NCBI GenBank assembly: GCA_027625915.1 | Contig: JANTQA010000047.1 | Span: forward strand, 11,222,001 to 11,286,000 | Direction of reading: 5' to 3' | Source: Anaeramoeba flamelloides | Taxonomy: Eukaryota; Metamonada; Anaeramoebidae | Length of the DNA stretch: 64,000 bases | Shown: positions 11,598-23,118 of the stretch, in pieces | Layout of the letters: each line of letters opens with the position of its first letter | How positions within the stretch are numbered: the stretch's first letter is position 1 | Position numbers and translations under genes: made by a program | The notes under the pieces: generated by a model | Database searches by the model: none | The model's input: the letters and a program-made list of their open reading frames with translations, nothing else | Told to the model about the DNA's origin: nothing

Positions 11598-14500
11598 TTA
11601 ATCCTTCTCGTGTGAAAAAGCCGAAGAAGAAGAATCGGAAGAAGTATCGGAGGAAGTGGAATTGTTTTCATTGAAATTTTCATTGATGTTTTCATCTTCT
11701 GAAGAAGATTTTCTGCTTGATAATAATTTCGGTACATATTTCATACTATTTTCTGTATCCTTGCCCGATTTTTTCAAGTTTTCAAAGTGACGTTCTCTGG
11801 CGATCTTAATTGCAACTATTGCTGGCACGTCTGGGATTATTGTGTGCATGATTAATTTCACTACGATGATGATATGCTCAATAAAGAGTATCAGCCAAAC
11901 TCTTTGTGTGTCGGTTAAATCGGATTTACTATCTTCGTCACGAGAAAAATCGTCATAGGTGATTCCAAGTAGTGTAATATTTGAGAGGATTACGAGGTAA
12001 CTCATGATTTCAAGAATAATTCCCCAAGTACCGATGTTGCAGGCAGACTTTGGGGGTGGCTTTTTCATTTTTTTCAATTTATATGAATCGGAGCGGATTT
12101 CAATAACATTATTGACGAGCGCACAAATTGGGGCCAATTTGAACCCGACTGCAAAGAGGCTAACAAGCCCGAGCTGGATCATCATTTCTGAATAATCGTC
12201 CACAGTGTTTTCATATTGGGTGTAACTTGATTCCTTTTCAATTAATGAGATACTCTCTTTGCACTTTTTTTTATCCAAATAATTCTTCACTTTGGCCTTG
12301 ATCCAAGGCAAGCCAACTTCTTGGAAATTGTTAATAATTTGATGTGTAATTAATAACGCACTCAATTGCGATTGGAGGTATTCTGGTTCTGGGTTGATAA
12401 ATGAAATGCAAAAGAGTGATGTAAATGTATTTACTATTTGAAACAAAAATAATTTTAAAATAAGCGCATTTTCATAATCACTATCTGTTTCATGATTTTC
12501 CCAATCATTCAATTTTACCACAATTGGTTGGAAAAGCATATTCAAAACGAAAATGGAGGCACCTGTTAAAGATCCTCTCCAAATATTTTCACCGGTCGAG
12601 ATCTTCTGTCGATCATTATCAATAATCTTTTTTTTATTGATCCCAATGGAAATGGCTGCCGCGCAGACTATGGTTGTAAAGACAACAGAATATGTGACTA
12701 TCATCCGAAATCTCCTTCGCCACCGAGGGAAATATAACTCAACTTCATCGGTAATTGGACTTTTCCTTTTCTTTCCTTCAAATTCGATCCTCTGATCTTC
12801 ATCTTCCCTGAAATTTAATGTTCCAAAATGATAGGCAAGCCAATTTTCTCTTCTTTTCCAAAACTCGCAAAAAAGTGTAATCCAAAAGACAATGAAAATA
12901 GACCACATGGTATGAAATACATTATCATTTAACGTTGTACTCATATTACCTATAGCTAAGAATAATCCCACAATCGACGAGAGGATAAGCCATTTTGTGT
13001 AATATCCTAAATAGGCAAAATAAAAGGCTACCCTTTCTCCAAAATAATCTATTTTTGATTTTAAATTTATATGTTTTTTTATATATTTTTATTGGGTTAT
13101 TTTGATTTTTATTGTTTTTTTTTGTTATTTTTTGAAATTGAGAAATTAATATTAAACAATTGATTTTTTTTTTTTTATTATTTATTACAGTTTAAAAGTA
13201 AAAAATAGATGTATATTTTCCATTTTTTGTACTTTTCACCAATTATTTTGTTTTTTTTTTATCGAATAACATCTTTAAGAATTATCGTGATGTTGAATCA
13301 AGATAAATAAATTAAAATATTTTTTTGAAATATTTTACAACTTAATTGAAATAAAAAATGTTTCCATCTTCTATTACCTAACCTAAAGGTTAAGGGGCTT
13401 TCAGTATGATGACCTCTTATTTTTATAAACGGTTTTGAGAAATTACAAGGTGTTTGTAATTTTTTTTGTTTATTTATTTTGTTGTTTATCAATATTTGTA
13501 AATTCTTTAAAAACTAACTGTTTTTAAACTCTTTTTCAAACAAAAGGGTACACCACCCAAATCATCAATACTATTGAATTTGATTGTTAATAAGATGATT
13601 ACTTATTGGTGATTTTCATTTTAATTTATTCATTTTTTCATTTTATGTTTTTTTATTTATGGGTATTGAATAGTTGGAAAATAAAAAAACAGGATAAGAA
13701 GAAATCAATTTGGAAATAATCTTCCAGTATAAAAATGGAAATAATTTAAGTTTGATTTCGAATGAACTAGATATAGGAATTAAGAAGACCCTTAATTTAT
13801 TAGTGTATGGAACAAAGAAAAAAGAAAATAATAGAGAAAAACAATTCCAACAAAATACTCAAATGAATTGCGGATTTATCTTAAAAATGAGACTTTAAAG
13901 AACAAAAGTGTGACCTGTAAAGAGTTATAAATAAAATATAAAAAAAACTTTTTCCTCATTCATCTTGTTCAACAGTCTTTATTGATTTTATAATTTTTTT
14001 TCTTTACAATTTACAAAACAAGATTTCTCATTTCAAATAAAAGAACACATTATTTTTTAAAATATTGAATTTTAATTTTTATTGTTTTGTTTTAGTGAGT
14101 TTTGAATATTCAGTTGAGTGTTTTTATATGTTTTAAAGAGTTTTTTAAATTTTAGAATGAGACTACAATTAATTTGATTCAATTATGAATAATCCTTGAA
14201 ATTTTATGTGACCTTTTATTTGAAAAGGGGTTTATTTGTGATATTATCTAAAAAAAAAAAAAATTAATATGTTTGTTATTCCTAATGTATAAAAAAACAT
14301 TTTTGAGTCTTTTAAAAGATTTATAATCAAATATTTAGATCCGGGTAGTGCCTTAGAGCGCCTTAGAGAGTGGCAGAGTTATATATTTTTTCATTTGAGG
14401 AATAAAAAGAAAATTTTTGAAATTTTTTTTTTATTCCAATTAGTAAAAAAAACCTAACAGCGCTTTTCTTGCATTTTTTATTTATTTTGAAAATCAATTG

Positions 14501-16601
14501 ATTTTCCTTCAGTTTTTTTGAGTTTTCTATTTATATTGAAAATCAATAGATTTTCGTTAGGTTTTTTTTACTTTAGAAATAAAACAGAAAACCTCAAAAA
14601 ACCTAGAACACTTAACAAATAAAATAGAAAACCTCAAAAAAACCTAGAACACTTAACAAATAAAACAGTAAATCTAAAAAAAACTGCTGTTAACTTTTCC
14701 AAAATTTAAAAGAATTATTGAAATCCATGATTTTACTCTATTCTCTTGAATTCGAGAAAACCTAGGCACTCGAAAATACTCAACAGAATGACTTTTTATT
14801 AATATTATGATAATATTAAATAATTTTCAAATATTCTTAACCTTTTCATCCAGAGCTATTTATTAATAAATTTTCTCTAAATTTCTTTAAATTTGCATCT
14901 AGTAATTTTAAGTTATCTACCTCCAAGTATATTTTCATTATCTTATTTTAAAGAAATTTTTATTTTTCTGAAATATTTCCAAAATCAAGATTTTATAATT
15001 TTGTTTCAAGTTTAAAACTTCTTTTATAAATTGAAATTTTGGCTTGATCAATTTTTGCTTCAGTTTTATATATTCTTCTTGAATAAGTGTGGATTACTTT
15101 TTACAATTTTTGTGACTTTTTTTCTTTATCCAAACATCAATTGTGGAAAAATCTTTTTGAGTCAGATTAAAAGATAACGAATTCATAGAATGATTGACTG
15201 ACAAATCTTGATTTCAACATTTGCAGTTTGACTCCATTCGTCTAATTTTTATTGGTTAAAGATAATTTTAATTTTTTCAAATATCTTTAACTTTTTCAAA
15301 TTTGTTATTTTTGAGACTTTTGATTTTTCCAAATTCCCTTATTTAATTAGTTTGTATTCCTCCACTTTTTGTTTTTTATTAATTGTTCGAGATGGGTGGA
15401 GGGTGGCTTTTGGTATTGTTCATTAAGATTTTTGTTGAAACCCTCATTCTGATTTCAAATACACAAGAAAATAAAAACATGAAGTGCTCTTATTACAAAA
15501 ATAAAAAAACAATTTTTCCAAATGAAGGAATACAAGATCTATTAGACATGTTCTAAATTTGTTTGTGAGTCTGAAAAGGTTTCCAAAATATTGAAATTAC
15601 CAAAAAAAAAGACATTTTTCAAAAAATTTGAAAAAATAAGAATAAAATATTTTCGTATTTTTTGAAAAAAATTTGAAAAAATTAGAATAAAATATTTTCG
15701 TATTTTTTGAAAAAAATTCTCCAAAAAGACACTTTTGATAGTTTTTTGATTTGAAAACCTCCAGAAAGATAAAAGTGTAGATAACAACTTGTATTAAATT
15801 GTTGTGTTGAGTTTTAGATTTTTATTTTGAATGATCGAAAATAGCTGATCAATGTCTTTTATTCGGTCCAAAACGAATGGAAAAAAAAATTAACAACAAA
15901 AACGATTTCAAAAAAAATAAATTTTTACCTCGAACTTCATCCAAAGGCTGTGTTGTTTTCCAAGAAAACGACCATTTTTTAATCAAAGAATCAAGTTCCT
16001 CATAATCGTGAGTACTCCAAAACCCAGAAATAATTTTTTGCTGTGCCAATCTTGGGAAATTTATTTCGCAGCACTGTTCAGTTTTTGGCCCCATCATAAT
16101 TCTTGAGATGATCTTCTGACGATCAATTGGTGTAAATACAGAGCCGTAGATGTTTTTTCTGTATTGGCTAACATTTTTCACTTCATATTTCACATACTTG
16201 ATCGAATAAATGTCAAACATGGGCTCAGGTTTGCCATTGGGTCTTGGCTCGTCTTTCAGTTTGACATTTAAATTGAGGTTGTGCTCAGCCCAGTGGTCAA
16301 GCAATTCATTTGTGGCGCCTATCTCGTAAAAGACCTTGCCCGTCTTGGTTTCTGTCTTATTAATCTTCAAGCCTGCATTCAACATGTCCTTTAACCATTT
16401 CACCAACTTTTTCTGGTTACTCGTTGTTTTCACTTTTTTCCATTTTTTTTTGTTGAAAAAGAAACAAAACTCCCAGTAGATGTGGGGTGTGTTGGGATCA
16501 TCCAATTCCTCTTGGGTCATGATGTATTTCTCATCAAAGATACTTTTCAGTGGTGTGTCAGAATCCGTTGAAATGTCTAACGAGGGTACGCCTGTAGACA
16601 T
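11598..16601 (-). CDS. Anoctamin (TMEM16/ANO10-like) membrane protein, probable calcium-dependent lipid scramblase or channel
   Basis: Exon 1 is 16601-15929 and exon 2 is 13048-11598; the 2,880-nt GT-AG intron splits the Asp codon in QPLDEVR-DYFGERVAFYFAY, which matches the family's PLDxIRxYFGEKIALYFAWLG block across the junction. The 707-residue product is close to ANO8/ANO10 length. Residues 1-224 are the soluble N-terminal domain (FTPIDRQKIISRIM). Exon 2 carries about eight hydrophobic helices, with family motifs CEFWKRRENWLAYHFGT, LNDWENHETDSDYENAL and LAPICALVNNVIEIRSD. Acidic residues corresponding to the TMEM16 calcium site are present: D509 and E512 (DYSE) and E541 and D545. The C-terminus is Ser/Asp/Asn-rich and disordered. 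Calcium dependence is inferred from these residues; scramblase versus channel cannot be decided. The start is the first Met of an open exon. Confidence 0.93.
13693..13898 (+). pseudogene. Possible Tc1-type transposase helix-turn-helix relic inside the anoctamin intron
   Basis: An open stretch on the strand opposite the anoctamin gene reads EEINLEIIFQYKNGNNLSL followed by ISNELDIGIKKTLNLL. The pattern (I-I-x-x-Y-K-N-G-x-x-x-x-x-I-S-x-x-L-x-I) resembles the N-terminal DNA-binding helix-turn-helix of Tc1/mariner transposases. The rest of the frame is Lys/Asn/Gln-rich and I see no DDE catalytic domain nearby. If correct it is a fragment of an old DNA transposon lying in the intron. Similarity was judged by eye only. 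Confidence 0.3.
14340..14785. mobile_element. Dispersed repeat family F, copy 1 (in anoctamin intron)
   Basis: Starts with the GTGCCTTAGAGCGCC-like block and ends near CCTAGGCACTCG. The middle carries the family hallmark: two palindromes, GAAAATCAATTGATTTTC and GAAAATCAATAGATTTTC, each followed by TTTTTTTGAG-type or GTTAGGTTTTTTT sequence. Then a ~42-bp unit (GAAAACCTCAAAAAACC then TAGAACACTTAACAAATAAA) is repeated in tandem at about 14586-14667. Related copies are at 19340-19640, 21590-21740, 44030-44125, 53890-54210 and 57628-58880. Confidence 0.55.
15615..15718. repeat. Short tandem duplication in the anoctamin intron
   Basis: A unit of about 50 bp containing AGAATAAAATATTTTCGTAT followed by TTTTTGAAAAAAATTTG occurs twice in a row. 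It explains the internally repeated minus-strand frame here, which is not a gene. Confidence 0.7.
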
Positions 16602-16720
16602 AGTTTATTTTATTTTGATTTTTTCTTGTTTTGAAAAATTAAAAAATAATGATCACTCAGTCTGGAATTGGTTTCTAATTATGACTTTGATTAGTTGTTC
16701 AAAAATTCTGCTTCTTGAAA

Positions 16721-16834
16721 ATGAACGATCTGTTTGAAACTGTTTCAAAATTGAAAGATATTTCTCAAAAAGTGCTGTCAAATACCCAACAAAATAAAAA
16801 ACTTGTATTTTTAACAAAAAACAAAAGTTTTTAA
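16721..16834 (+). CDS. Short coding-like ORF, unidentified
   Basis: ATG-initiated frame of 37 codons reading MNDLFETVSKLKDISQKVLS then NTQQNKKLVF. The mix of charged and hydrophobic residues is far richer than random frames in this DNA, and it looks amphipathic-helical. It lies head to head with the anoctamin gene, 119 bp away. A GT at 16805 and an AG at 16837 would extend it in frame to KLSVRSIKQRAST, ending at 16873, but that 33-nt intron would be much shorter than the secure introns here. It may be a small gene, a first exon or a relic. No family recognised. Confidence 0.3.
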   Translation: MNDLFETVSKLKDISQKVLSNTQQNKKLVFLTKNKSF

Positions 16835-17595
16835 AAGTCTGTTAGATCTATTAAACAAAGGGCGAGTACTTAAATTTAATGATGTTAATTCGTCAAGTTT
16901 GATGAATATTGAGAAAATTTTTTTTTTGAAAATGAAAAATTATCACTCTTCTTTTATGTGCTGAACAAAAAATGGTTTTAGACGAGAGTAATTGAACAAA
17001 AGTGAAAACCCAAAGTTGTCAAAAAGTGAAAATATTTTCCCATTTAAATTTCAAAAAACTTCAATACAAAAGCATATAAAAATGTGTTTCTAAATAAAAT
17101 CAATGAATGTTTGTTTCCTCTTGTTCCAACCTAGTCTCGAAATTTTGAATCCAATAGTATACCTAAGATCAAACCAATTTTGAAAGTAAACCCCTTGGTT
17201 ATTTTAAGTAATATTAAATTAGTAAGGCAATTTATTCAAATTTTTTTGTGTTCGTACGTTTTTTTGAAATTTTTTCGTTTTTTTGATTAAAATTTAATAA
17301 AAAATTTACTCTATTTTTTTTGATGAAAAAGTTTAATTTGATCCTTCGTTTTGAGAATTTCTTTTTAAGAAGAGAACTTTATGAAACCAATATCATATCA
17401 ACTTATTTATCATTTTCCTGTTTCTTTGTTTCACTTATTACTTAAGACTTTGAGAAAAAAGAAAAACGATTTTTTATTTTTTTTGATGGGTCTCCAAGTC
17501 GGAACATGTGATTTTGACATCGGTATCCTTCTAAGGCTGACAATAATAGAAATTTGAAAAAATATTATCTTGTGTAGCATGTTGTGATTGTTTGT

Positions 17596-17769
17596 TTAAT
17601 TCTTATCTGATCGATCTAGGGCTTGGGATCGTTTTAATAGTTGTTTCAAAAGTGCAATTTTTGACAATTTATTTTTATTCCAAAATTCCGAATTTGTAAG
17701 TGTAAGACCAATACGACAGAAGGTTAAGTTATCAAAGAAATGTGGTTTGTGAGTTTTCAATTGAAATTT
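17596..17769 (-). CDS. Coding-like island, unidentified
   Basis: Open minus-strand frame of 57 codons ending in TAA at 17596-17598, reading KFQLKTHKPHFFDNLTFCRI then GLTLTNSEFWNKNKLSKIAL and LKQLLKRSQALDRSDKN. Residue diversity and rarer codons are gene-like, and G+C is visibly higher than in the flanks. The same frame stays informative past the stop (LRRIPMSKSHVPTWRPIKK), which suggests either a decayed gene or an unseen intron. No start codon or partner exon located and no family recognised. Confidence 0.3.
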   Translation of the reverse strand, partial: KFQLKTHKPHFFDNLTFCRIGLTLTNSEFWNKNKLSKIALLKQLLKRSQALDRSDKN

Positions 17770-18814
17770 TCAAATTAAGGACTTTTAAACTAAAAAAAAA
17801 CCAAAAGTCAATTTATTAACAAATTGAAAAAAATTTTGACTTGAAATTGAAAAATGAAAGTAAAAATCTGATTACCACAAAACCAAACTTACTTTTAATA
17901 CTATTTTCAGAAATGAATTTATGTAATTCAAAGAATCATCCCATTTTTCACATTTTTAAAAATTTCTAAATTCAACCAATTTCTCAATTATTAAAAAAAA
18001 AATTATTTTCTCTGAAAGAAGAAAGAAATCTTATTATCTGTAAAAGGAAGTCTATCAAAAATACACTTTAAAAATTAACCCCACTAAGTTCTAAAATAAC
18101 CCCGAATAAAAAATCTACTTAATTTCCAAAAAATTATAAAAATTATTGTAAATTTGAAAAAATATAATTTTTTGATTTAAAGAACAGTCCAAATTGATTT
18201 TTTCTTTTTATTAAATAAAAAAATCCAAGAAAAAATCAAAACAATCAAATAAATATTCTCGGATAATACTTTTTTAAAACCTGGAAAAGTCAACCAATAA
18301 TCCAAAGAAATACCTTTTAATTTGATTATTTATAATCAATAATTAATTACTCAATCTTAATTCTTACCGCAAGTTATTAAAAACCCAAGGATTAAATCTA
18401 TCAATAGAAGTTTACAATTATTTCTCGAATTATTTATAGATTTTCAAACAAATAAAACAAATAAAACCAATTCAAATAAATAATTCTAATAAAAAAAAAT
18501 AATAGATATTATGAAATAACTGATTCCAATATCCAAATACTAACTTGTTTATACTCTTAACATTTGAAAAGGAATATTGTCTAATCTTTTAGATTTCTTG
18601 AAATTTAATAAATATTTGTGAATGAAATAAAAGATCAATTGTTTTATATCTTCAAGGATTCAATATTTGACTTATTTCTCTTGTTTATTTTTCAAATAAG
18701 ATTAAAGGCCCAATGTTATTGGTTCATACATACTCTCAGAAATTATCAATAAATGTAAGATTTCTTCATTATGTAAAATATTTTTTTTTTGCAAATTTTT
18801 TTTTTCAAATTTGA

Positions 18815-18997
18815 ACCAAAAAATGCCACAAAAAAGGATCAGATCTTTTGATAGAAAAATATAATTGGGAAAATTTAACTCTTTTAAGAATCATGACTCA
18901 TCTTCTAAAAGCTAATGAATCAAGTTACAAGTATACCAGGCTTGTTACTCTTGTGTTAATAATTGCTCTATTACATTCGTGGAAAAAAAATAAATAA
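18815..18997 (+). CDS. Coding-like island with a hydrophobic segment, unidentified
   Basis: Open plus-strand frame between a TGA and a TAA, about 60 codons, reading KKCHKKGSDLLIEKYNWENL then TLLRIMTHLLKANESSYKYT and RLVTLVLIIALLHSW. The composition is protein-like and the C-terminal part could be one membrane helix. It has no upstream Met at the expected place, so it is an internal exon or the remnant of a gene. Nothing in the neighbourhood identifies it. Confidence 0.3.
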   Translation, partial: TKKCHKKGSDLLIEKYNWENLTLLRIMTHLLKANESSYKYTRLVTLVLIIALLHSWKKNK

Positions 18998-19339
18998 GAA
19001 TTACAAGTGCCTTAAGTTTCAATTCATGATTGTGAAAAAATATTTTTTTTTTTAAAAAAAAAATAACTTTGATTATTATTTTGTTTTTTAATAACTTAAG
19101 TTATGTTTAACTATATTGGTTAATATTAAATTTTTAATACGAAATTATTTTGAAAAATCCAATTTTACAATTTCTATATCAATTTTTTTCAATTTTTTAT
19201 CTATTTGAAAATATTTTTCTTCACAGTTAAGATGTGATCTTATTATCTTTCAGATTTTTTTTAAATTTATTGTATATTAATTAAATGTAGAATTAATTAT
19301 TTTGTACTATTAAATAATTATTTATTGTTTTAAATTGAG

Positions 19340-19640
19340 AAAAATATCTTTTATTAGGTTTTTTCGTTCTATTTTCTTGTTTTTTCTGTTTATTTGTTCA
19401 GTATTATTTTTTTTGAGGTTTTGTTGAGGTTTTCTATTTTATTTATAAAGTGTTCTATGTTTTTTTGAGGTTTTATAAATAAATAGAAAACTCAAAAAAA
19501 CCTAACGAAAATTGATAAATTTTACAAATAAAATTAAACCCACAAGAAAACCTAGGAACTATATTTTTATGAATTTAAAAGAAGTGTGTAATATAATTTA
19601 GATTTTACTCAATTTTTTTGAATCGTGGAAAACCTAAGAA
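19340..19640. mobile_element. Dispersed repeat family F, copy 2
   Basis: Contains TTTTTTGAGGTTTTCTATTT, AAGTGTTCTATG, the inverted counterpart AACTCAAAAAAACCTAACG, and CCTAGGAACTATA. The two halves are partly complementary, as in the other family members. Degraded, with no coding content. Confidence 0.45.
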
Positions 19641-19669
19641 AGTGTATATTGTTTATCGGCGATTTGTAC

Positions 19670-20590
19670 CCGTTCCAACTAAAAGAAAGTAAATAAATAT
19701 ATTGACCCCATTTCACTCAAAGAAACCCATCCAAAATTAAAAAGTCACTTTTGTTTAAAGAATAAATTAACAGAAGATTGTTTCGAAATTAATTAGTAAA
19801 TTTAAACTTCATATAAGAGTCGATATTCATCTAAGATATACATGATCAAATAAAAAATTCCAAAAAAAAAAAAATTGATAATTAATTTTTTGGGCCACAT
19901 TCATTGGAACGTCTCGTGCAAAATTCTCAATTTCTTTCGAAAATTTAAATTATTGACAATAAGATTTTTTACTTGTTAGTGTATGAATTTTAAAAGAATA
20001 TACAAAGTCTCACTTTTCTTAAAGTTAATTTTGAGTTTCAAACTTTTTTTTTTTCAAATTTAATTTTTAAAAAAATAAAAAAAAAAAAAGGAAAAAGTAA
20101 AATACAAAAAAAAAAAAAAATATTATTTTCGATTTAAAAGAAAAATAATTCTTTAATAGTACAAATAATTAATTCTCTATTTGAAAGGTCTTCATCCGAT
20201 TTAAAATACTTTTAAAAGATAATAAAATGGAATCTTATCTAGGAGAAAAAACATTTCAAATTTTTTACTATTAAATTTTATAAAACGAATATTACTTGAA
20301 TCTGGAAAAATGATTTTATTAACTTAAATTGTAAAACATCTTTCAAAATAATTTTACAATCAAAAATTTTTTTATTAACAATTTTTATTATAAGTGAAGT
20401 TATTAAAAAGTTTAAATTTAACAAATGTTTAAATTTTTCAGGATCGTGTTTTCAAAAAAGTGTTAGAAGAGACACTCTGAAACTAATATATTTGTTTTCC
20501 AAATTATAATTTCATACCATTCTAATTGGGAATTGAGTATGGCCCTTCAATGAATTGAAAAAATAAAAATGAAAATTCCAAATTTAATAA
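19670..20590 (+). repeat. Segmental duplication, left unit
   Basis: Collinear with 20630-22240. Shared landmarks in order: CCATTTCACTCAAAGA, ATAAGAGTCGATA, CATTCATTG.AAC followed by CGTGCAAAATTCTCAATTTC, GATTTTTTACTTGT, AAGTGAAGTTAT, then TTCAGGATCGTGTTTTC and CCATTCTAATT. The whole arrangement is duplicated in the same orientation. No gene recognised in either unit. Confidence 0.65.
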
Positions 20591-20629
20591 AAAAAAAGCA
20601 CCCCTTTCATTAACATTCCCTTCTTAAAA

Positions 20630-21038
20630 TCAACTTTATTTACAATATAAACTCCATTTCACTCAAAGATCCCAGCCAAAAATGAAAAAGTAACTTTATT
20701 TTTAAGAATCAATCAAACTTAGATTGTTTAGAAATACTAGAAATAATAAACTTCGTATAAGAGTCGATAATTAGAAAAGAAAACCCTGAACAAACCATAA
20801 ATTTAAAAAAAAAAAAAAAATGTTAAAAAAATTTTTGGTCCCCATTCATTGTAACCTATCGTGCAAAATTCTCAATTTCTTTAGGAAATTAAAATTGCTG
20901 ATAATAAGATTTTTTACTTGTATATGTATGAATTTTAAAAGAACATACAAAAACTAACTTTTCTCAATGTTTATTTGGTTTTTCAAACATTTTTTTTTCA
21001 AAGTTAATTTTTAAAAAAAAAATAAAAAAGAAAAGAAG

Positions 21039-21085
<47 letters not shown>

Positions 21086-22240
21086 ACAAAATGAGAAAAA
21101 ATGATTTTGATCTAAAAATTGAAAATTTTAGTTTGATAAGAGTAATGAATTAAACTCATAGAATGTCTTCCATTTCTTCAATAAAACTGGACCCCTTTGA
21201 CTGAAAAAGAGTTTATATCAACACCCCAGTTCTTAAAATTTACGAGGCTATTGTATTTATTATTTTTAGTAGAACAACCTTTTTAAAATTCTCTAGTCAA
21301 GAAAAAAGGGTGTTTTTTTGAGGTAAAAAAATCCCTAATAGCCCCCGAACGAATTTTAGTTTAATGTGGATTGTAGATATTTACTTTGATATATAATAAC
21401 AAGGGGTTCTGAAAATGTTATACTGATCTAATAAAACTGAAATTGGGGAAAGAAAATCATTGTGATAAATATCGTGTCTCCGACGTTTTTCAGAATTCAA
21501 AATGATTGAGTAAGAATCCTATTGGTTTGAATCGGCTATTTTGAATTCTTGAAAACTTAACAAAAGTTTCTATAAAGTACCACAGAGTGTCATAGAGTAT
21601 CACATAGTGTCTAACCTTTTCAGGATTTCAAAAGAATAAATAAAAAAAATTAAATTCTGGAAAAGGTAACAATGTTTTTTTTTTGAATTTTTGAAATAAA
21701 GAAAAATTAAATAAATTTTCAGTTTATAAAAGAAATTACAAAAAAACCTAACCAAAAAATCAAAAAAAAAAAATATTTGTTTCCTATTTAAAAGAACAAA
21801 TAATTCAAAAATAGTCAAAATAATTGAATATTCATTTTAAATATTTATCAAATTTAAAATACCTATTAAAAAAATAACCTTATTTCCCCTTAACTGTGGG
21901 AAAAAAAAATATTTTGAATTTTTTATTTATAAATTTAAAAAAAATCTTAATAGAAACTATAAAATTGGCTTTTTCAACTCCTTTTCAAAAATATCTTTGA
22001 AAATAATTTTTGACCAAAGATTTTTTATTAACCAATAGTTTTTATATTAAGTGAAGTTATCAAAAAGTGAAAAATTAGTAAATGTTTAATTTTTTCTTGG
22101 TAAAAAAATTTTTCAGGATCGTGTTTTCTATAAAAACTCCAAAGGGCAAAATTTCAAAAATTACAAAGTTGTTTTCAAAATTGTATATTCTAACCATTCT
22201 AATTTGAAATTGAGTATCGCTCTTTGGGATTTTTTTCTTA
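20630..22240 (+). repeat. Segmental duplication, right unit (with ~0.65 kb extra sequence)
   Basis: Second copy of 19670-20590. The landmarks are in the same order, but the unit is split by about 650 bp (roughly 21100-21770) that includes a long A-tract, unmatched sequence and a fragment of repeat family F. Tandem duplication followed by insertion in this copy is the simplest explanation. Confidence 0.6.
21590..21740. mobile_element. Dispersed repeat family F, fragment 3
   Basis: Carries the terminal motif of the family (CACATAGTGTCTAACCTTTT then CAGGATTTCAAAAGAATA), comparable with GTGACTACCTTTTCCAGAAT at 57758. Only one end is recognisable. It lies in the sequence that splits the right unit of the local duplication. 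Confidence 0.4.
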
Positions 22241-22779
22241 CAATTTCCTCTTTTTTAGTTGTTGATTTTTCGAGATCAATCGCACTTCATAGGTTGATTA
22301 GTTTTTGATTGGTATTAGTCACTTATAAGAATTACAAAGATTTTTTTTTCCAATTTTGATAGAATTATTTTGAAGTGTAATGACTCGGCCTTTAAATTTT
22401 AAAAAAATTATCATCTTTTATTTAAAGCTAAACAATTGTTTATATGTATACAAAAATATTTACATTTATGAGACACGTTTTTGTTACTTTTTTTACTACT
22501 GTCATTTTCCAATTAATAAATGAAAATTTTTATTTCAATATCCAAAATGAATATTATTTATTACTACAACAATCAAATTAGCAGAGTAAAAAATTTGTCT
22601 CAGAGTTAACTAAAGAAGTGTAGTTTATATATCTAAAAATATCATTTCTAAACGATTTTGTAAAGATCTTTGGTTGTACTTTGACTTATAAACCAGAAAA
22701 ATATTTTGGAATGTGAACTAAAAATTTTCATTTTTTAATTGGAAAATAATAGTATATGAATTTTTTTCGAGATCTTTTT

Positions 22780-23118
22780 TTACTTTATTCGGTAATAATC
22801 TGGAATCAGGACAACCTCAGTGAATAATCTTACTATTTGTTGAAAAATAAATGGTACAAATTTTGATTTTTGTCCCCTTTTGATAGGCTTTGATCCAAAT
22901 CCAGAATAAGTGGCAGATCGATCAACTAAGATTTCAAATAACAATTCCTTCACTAAACACAAGTAATATACTTTTTTCTTTTCCCAGGTACGTAAACATT
23001 AAATAGGTTTCGACCATCCTCTAGATATAAGAATAGATTCTTTTTTGAAACAACATAATAACTTGTGAAAGATAAGGTTCCAGAAAATTCACTAACCAAA
23101 TTCGGAACGAAAATCAAC
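22780..23118 (-). CDS. Coding-like island in two frames, unidentified
   Basis: After a pyrimidine-rich tract and CTCAG (a good splice acceptor), the minus strand is open from 23118 to 22953: LIFVPNLVSEFSGTLSFTSY then YVVSKKNLFLYLEDGRNLFN and VYVPGKRKK. A second frame is open down to the TAA at 22780: CLVKELLFEILVDRSATYSG then FGSKPIKRGQKSKFVPFIFQ and QIVRLFTEVVLIPDYYRIK. Both are convincingly protein-like and abut, so they are probably one product divided by an intron or by decay. It lies just downstream of the 23257-24021 gene on the same strand. No family recognised. Confidence 0.35.

Noticed and set aside
11333-11737. 134-codon frame overlapping the anoctamin 3' end
   Set aside because: Frame-shifted shadow of the anoctamin exon and its A+T-rich flank; residues are Phe/Ile/Lys runs.
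14586-14667. Two regularly spaced ~42-bp direct repeats, considered as a CRISPR-like or satellite array
   Set aside because: Only two units without unique spacers, and the unit belongs to dispersed family F.
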